NCBI GenBank assembly: GCA_012839095.1
Contig: DUOA01000086.1
Coordinates: 39,469 to 103,468 of the forward strand
DNA length: 64,000 bases
Reading direction: 5' to 3'
From: Clostridiales bacterium
GTDB taxonomy: Bacteria > Bacillota > Clostridia > Caldicoprobacterales > DTU083
Under the pieces are notes generated by a model. That model was not told where the DNA came from and did not search any database. It worked only from the letters and a program-made list of their open reading frames with translations. Of the stretch, positions 63,026 to 64,000 are shown one piece after another (the stretch's first letter is position 1; every line of letters starts with the position of its first letter). Both the position numbers and the translations under genes were made by a program.

Positions 63026-63074
63026 GGCCAAATCTTTTTTACTGTTAAATGTAAAAGATTGAGCCAGTTTTTTT
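63026..63074 (+). terminator. Terminator after the PfkB kinase gene
   Basis: GGC/GCC and AATCTTTT/AAAAGATT arms (63026-63043 and 63051-63065) form an imperfect stem, followed by AGTTTTTTT. Confidence 0.65.
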
Positions 63075-63102
63075 GGGCATACTAATTCCGGGTGAAATCA
63101 AC

Positions 63103-63402
63103 TTGAAACTCTTTGTCTTATTCATGACCGATTACATCTTAACCTACCTGGGTATACCTGCCGGCGTCATAGAGGAGGCCAATCCTCTTATGGTTTGGCT
63201 TTTTGAACTGCCTTTTATTGCAGGGCTGGCTATTCGAATGTTGATGGCAGCCCTTGTTATATGCCTGCCTGTCCGTATAATTAAATCCGGAAAAATCAGC
63301 CCCGTACTTGCAGCTGCCTATTACGGAGCTGCCTATTTGGCTTATGCTTTGATAATCGTTGTTCATTTATATTGGATTATTAAATATGCTCTGATGAATT
63401 AG
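63103..63402 (+). CDS. DUF5658-type small membrane protein
   Basis: A 99-residue protein with about three membrane helices and the motif DYILTYLGIPAGVIEEANPLM, which is the DUF5658 hallmark (Asp early in helix 1, Glu-Ala-Asn-Pro after it). Function is unknown. I start at the TTG at 63103, seven bases after GGGTGA; a TTG at 63073 lies in the terminator tail of the preceding gene. Confidence 0.65.
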   Translation: MKLFVLFMTDYILTYLGIPAGVIEEANPLMVWLFELPFIAGLAIRMLMAALVICLPVRIIKSGKISPVLAAAYYGAAYLAYALIIVVHLYWIIKYALMN

Positions 63403-63446
63403 GGAAAAACAAAACAATAACTAAAATCATCCCATTTGACTTTTTC

Positions 63447-63475
63447 TTGACAAGCAAATAAAGGATGCCTATAAT
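63447..63475 (+). promoter_or_regulatory. Perfect consensus sigma-A promoter of the GNAT gene
   Basis: TTGACA (63447-63452), exactly 17 bases, TATAAT (63470-63475). It predicts a leader of about 115 bases. Confidence 0.9.
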
Positions 63476-63496
63476 TGGAGTCACATAACAACCGGA

Positions 63497-63535
63497 ACTT
63501 ATGAGTTCCTGAACCTACATCCTCATAGCTTTTGT
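63497..63535 (+). promoter_or_regulatory. Possible pseudoknot in the GNAT gene leader
   Basis: In the leader, GGAAC (63497-63501) and GTTCC form a hairpin whose loop contains TTATGA. TATGAG here is complementary to CTCATA about 20 bases further on (near 63525-63530). Loop-to-downstream pairing of six bases would make an H-type pseudoknot. No known riboswitch class is recognised. Confidence 0.35.
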
Positions 63536-63596
63536 TTCAAATTGGATAACGAATCAGAAATAAATGACAAAACCAAAGGAAAGGGGCAGTCTTATC

Positions 63597-64000
63597 GTGT
63601 TGGAAATCAGAAAGGCCAGACCTGATGAACTGAATGAGATCATTAATTTATCGAATTATGTGTTCAGAGTCATACAGGGACATGAACCGACTATGGGATG
63701 GCAGTTTCCGACTATGTTCAGCGGGGAAAATACAGATGCAATTTATACAGCCATAAGTGACGGGAAAATAGTCTCCATTATATGCACGAAGCTCAATGAG
63801 GCCATAATATATGGTCATAAGATCAGCATGGCCAGCATGGGTTCTGTTTGCACTCATCCCGAGTATCAGGGAAGAGGCATAGCTTCAAAACTGCTGAATT
63901 ATACTTTCAATGATCTGAACGAAAAAAAGTTTGGCATCGTAACAATATCGGGCAATCGTGGATTATACAAAAGAAACAAGGCGGTGCCTCAGGGATATGT
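63597..64000 (+). CDS. GNAT-family N-acetyltransferase (3' end outside window)
   Basis: The first 134 codons of a GNAT acetyltransferase, open to the window end. It begins at GTG 63597 or TTG 63600 (LEIRKARPDELNEIINLSN), behind AAAGGGG in the expected position. Motif A, the acetyl-CoA pyrophosphate loop, is VCTHPEYQGRGIASKLLN near residue 85-102, preceded by MASMGSV. The substrate cannot be inferred. It has its own consensus promoter and a structured leader of about 115 bases. Confidence 0.82.
   Translation, partial: MLEIRKARPDELNEIINLSNYVFRVIQGHEPTMGWQFPTMFSGENTDAIYTAISDGKIVSIICTKLNEAIIYGHKISMASMGSVCTHPEYQGRGIASKLLNYTFNDLNEKKFGIVTISGNRGLYKRNKAVPQGY

Noticed and set aside
1..64000. CRISPR arrays, insertion sequences, prophage or a plasmid origin
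   Set aside because: No regularly spaced repeats, transposase, integrase or replication genes were seen; the gene content is core chromosome.

Overview
The window is a chromosomal segment of an endospore-forming member of the Clostridia (Firmicutes). This follows from the sporulation genes spoVD, spoIIGA, sigE, sigG, spoIIP and spoIVA, a low-GC Gram-positive division and cell wall (dcw) cluster, meso-diaminopimelate-type MurE, a lipoteichoic acid synthase-like protein, frequent GTG/TTG starts behind strong Shine-Dalgarno sequences, and several TTGACA/TATAAT-type promoters. The species cannot be named from the sequence. I see no phage, insertion sequence, transposase or CRISPR array; this is mostly core genome.

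Layout. 1-4.5 kb: end of a metal-dependent amidohydrolase, a small Cys/His-rich lipoprotein on the minus strand, oligoendopeptidase F and a UroD-like protein. 4.5-9.2 kb, minus strand: DUF2892 protein, LtaS-like synthase, YchF, AzlD and AzlC. 9.4-11.2 kb: a ferritin-like protein facing a chromate transporter pair. 11.3-15.3 kb: a cobalt/nickel ECF transporter (cbiMQO) overlapping a two-domain MetH-like methyltransferase. 15.5-16.9 kb: an adenylate kinase and a metallophosphoesterase. 17-34.2 kb: the dcw cluster, mraZ-rsmH-ftsL-spoVD-murE-murF-mraY-murD-ftsW-murA-ftsQ-DUF881-DUF881-sbp-ftsA-ftsZ, led by a three-repeat MraZ operator and lacking murG, murC and murB. 34.3-38.7 kb: spoIIGA-sigE-sigG, a YlmC/YmxH-type protein, nrdR and pgeF. 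38.9-47.8 kb: DUF1614 protein, spoIIP, two DUF3189 paralogues, a PDZ/radical-SAM DUF512 protein, der, plsY, gpsA and spoIVA. 48-50 kb: transketolase. 50.2-52.4 kb: a two-gene radical-SAM DNA repair/modification operon under a LexA-type box. 52.4-53.7 kb, minus strand: thpR and a PHP histidinol phosphatase. 54-61.1 kb: histidine operon hisZ-G-D-C-B-A-F-IE without hisH. 61.2-61.9 kb: six tRNA genes with their own promoter and terminator. 62-64 kb: a PfkB kinase, a DUF5658-type membrane protein and the start of a GNAT acetyltransferase.

How it fits together. The dcw block makes lipid-linked peptidoglycan precursor and the divisome. spoIIGA-sigE-sigG then drives compartment-specific sporulation transcription, and SpoIIP, SpoVD and SpoIVA act on the engulfing membrane, cortex and coat. 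The cobalt transporter is translationally coupled to the B12-type methyltransferase, which suggests a cobalt-cobalamin-methionine link.

Most interesting points: the LexA-type box on the radical-SAM DNA repair pair; an apparent ATT start codon for gpsA, in frame with the upstream plsY; a 9-5-9 palindrome at the cbiM promoter; a sigma-F-like promoter and hairpin before sigG; Ser in place of the LtaS catalytic Thr; the missing hisH and murG; and a possible pseudoknot in the GNAT leader. Only one gene-free stretch exceeds 300 bases outside the tRNA cluster (49994-50303); it holds the transketolase terminator, the LexA box and a promoter.
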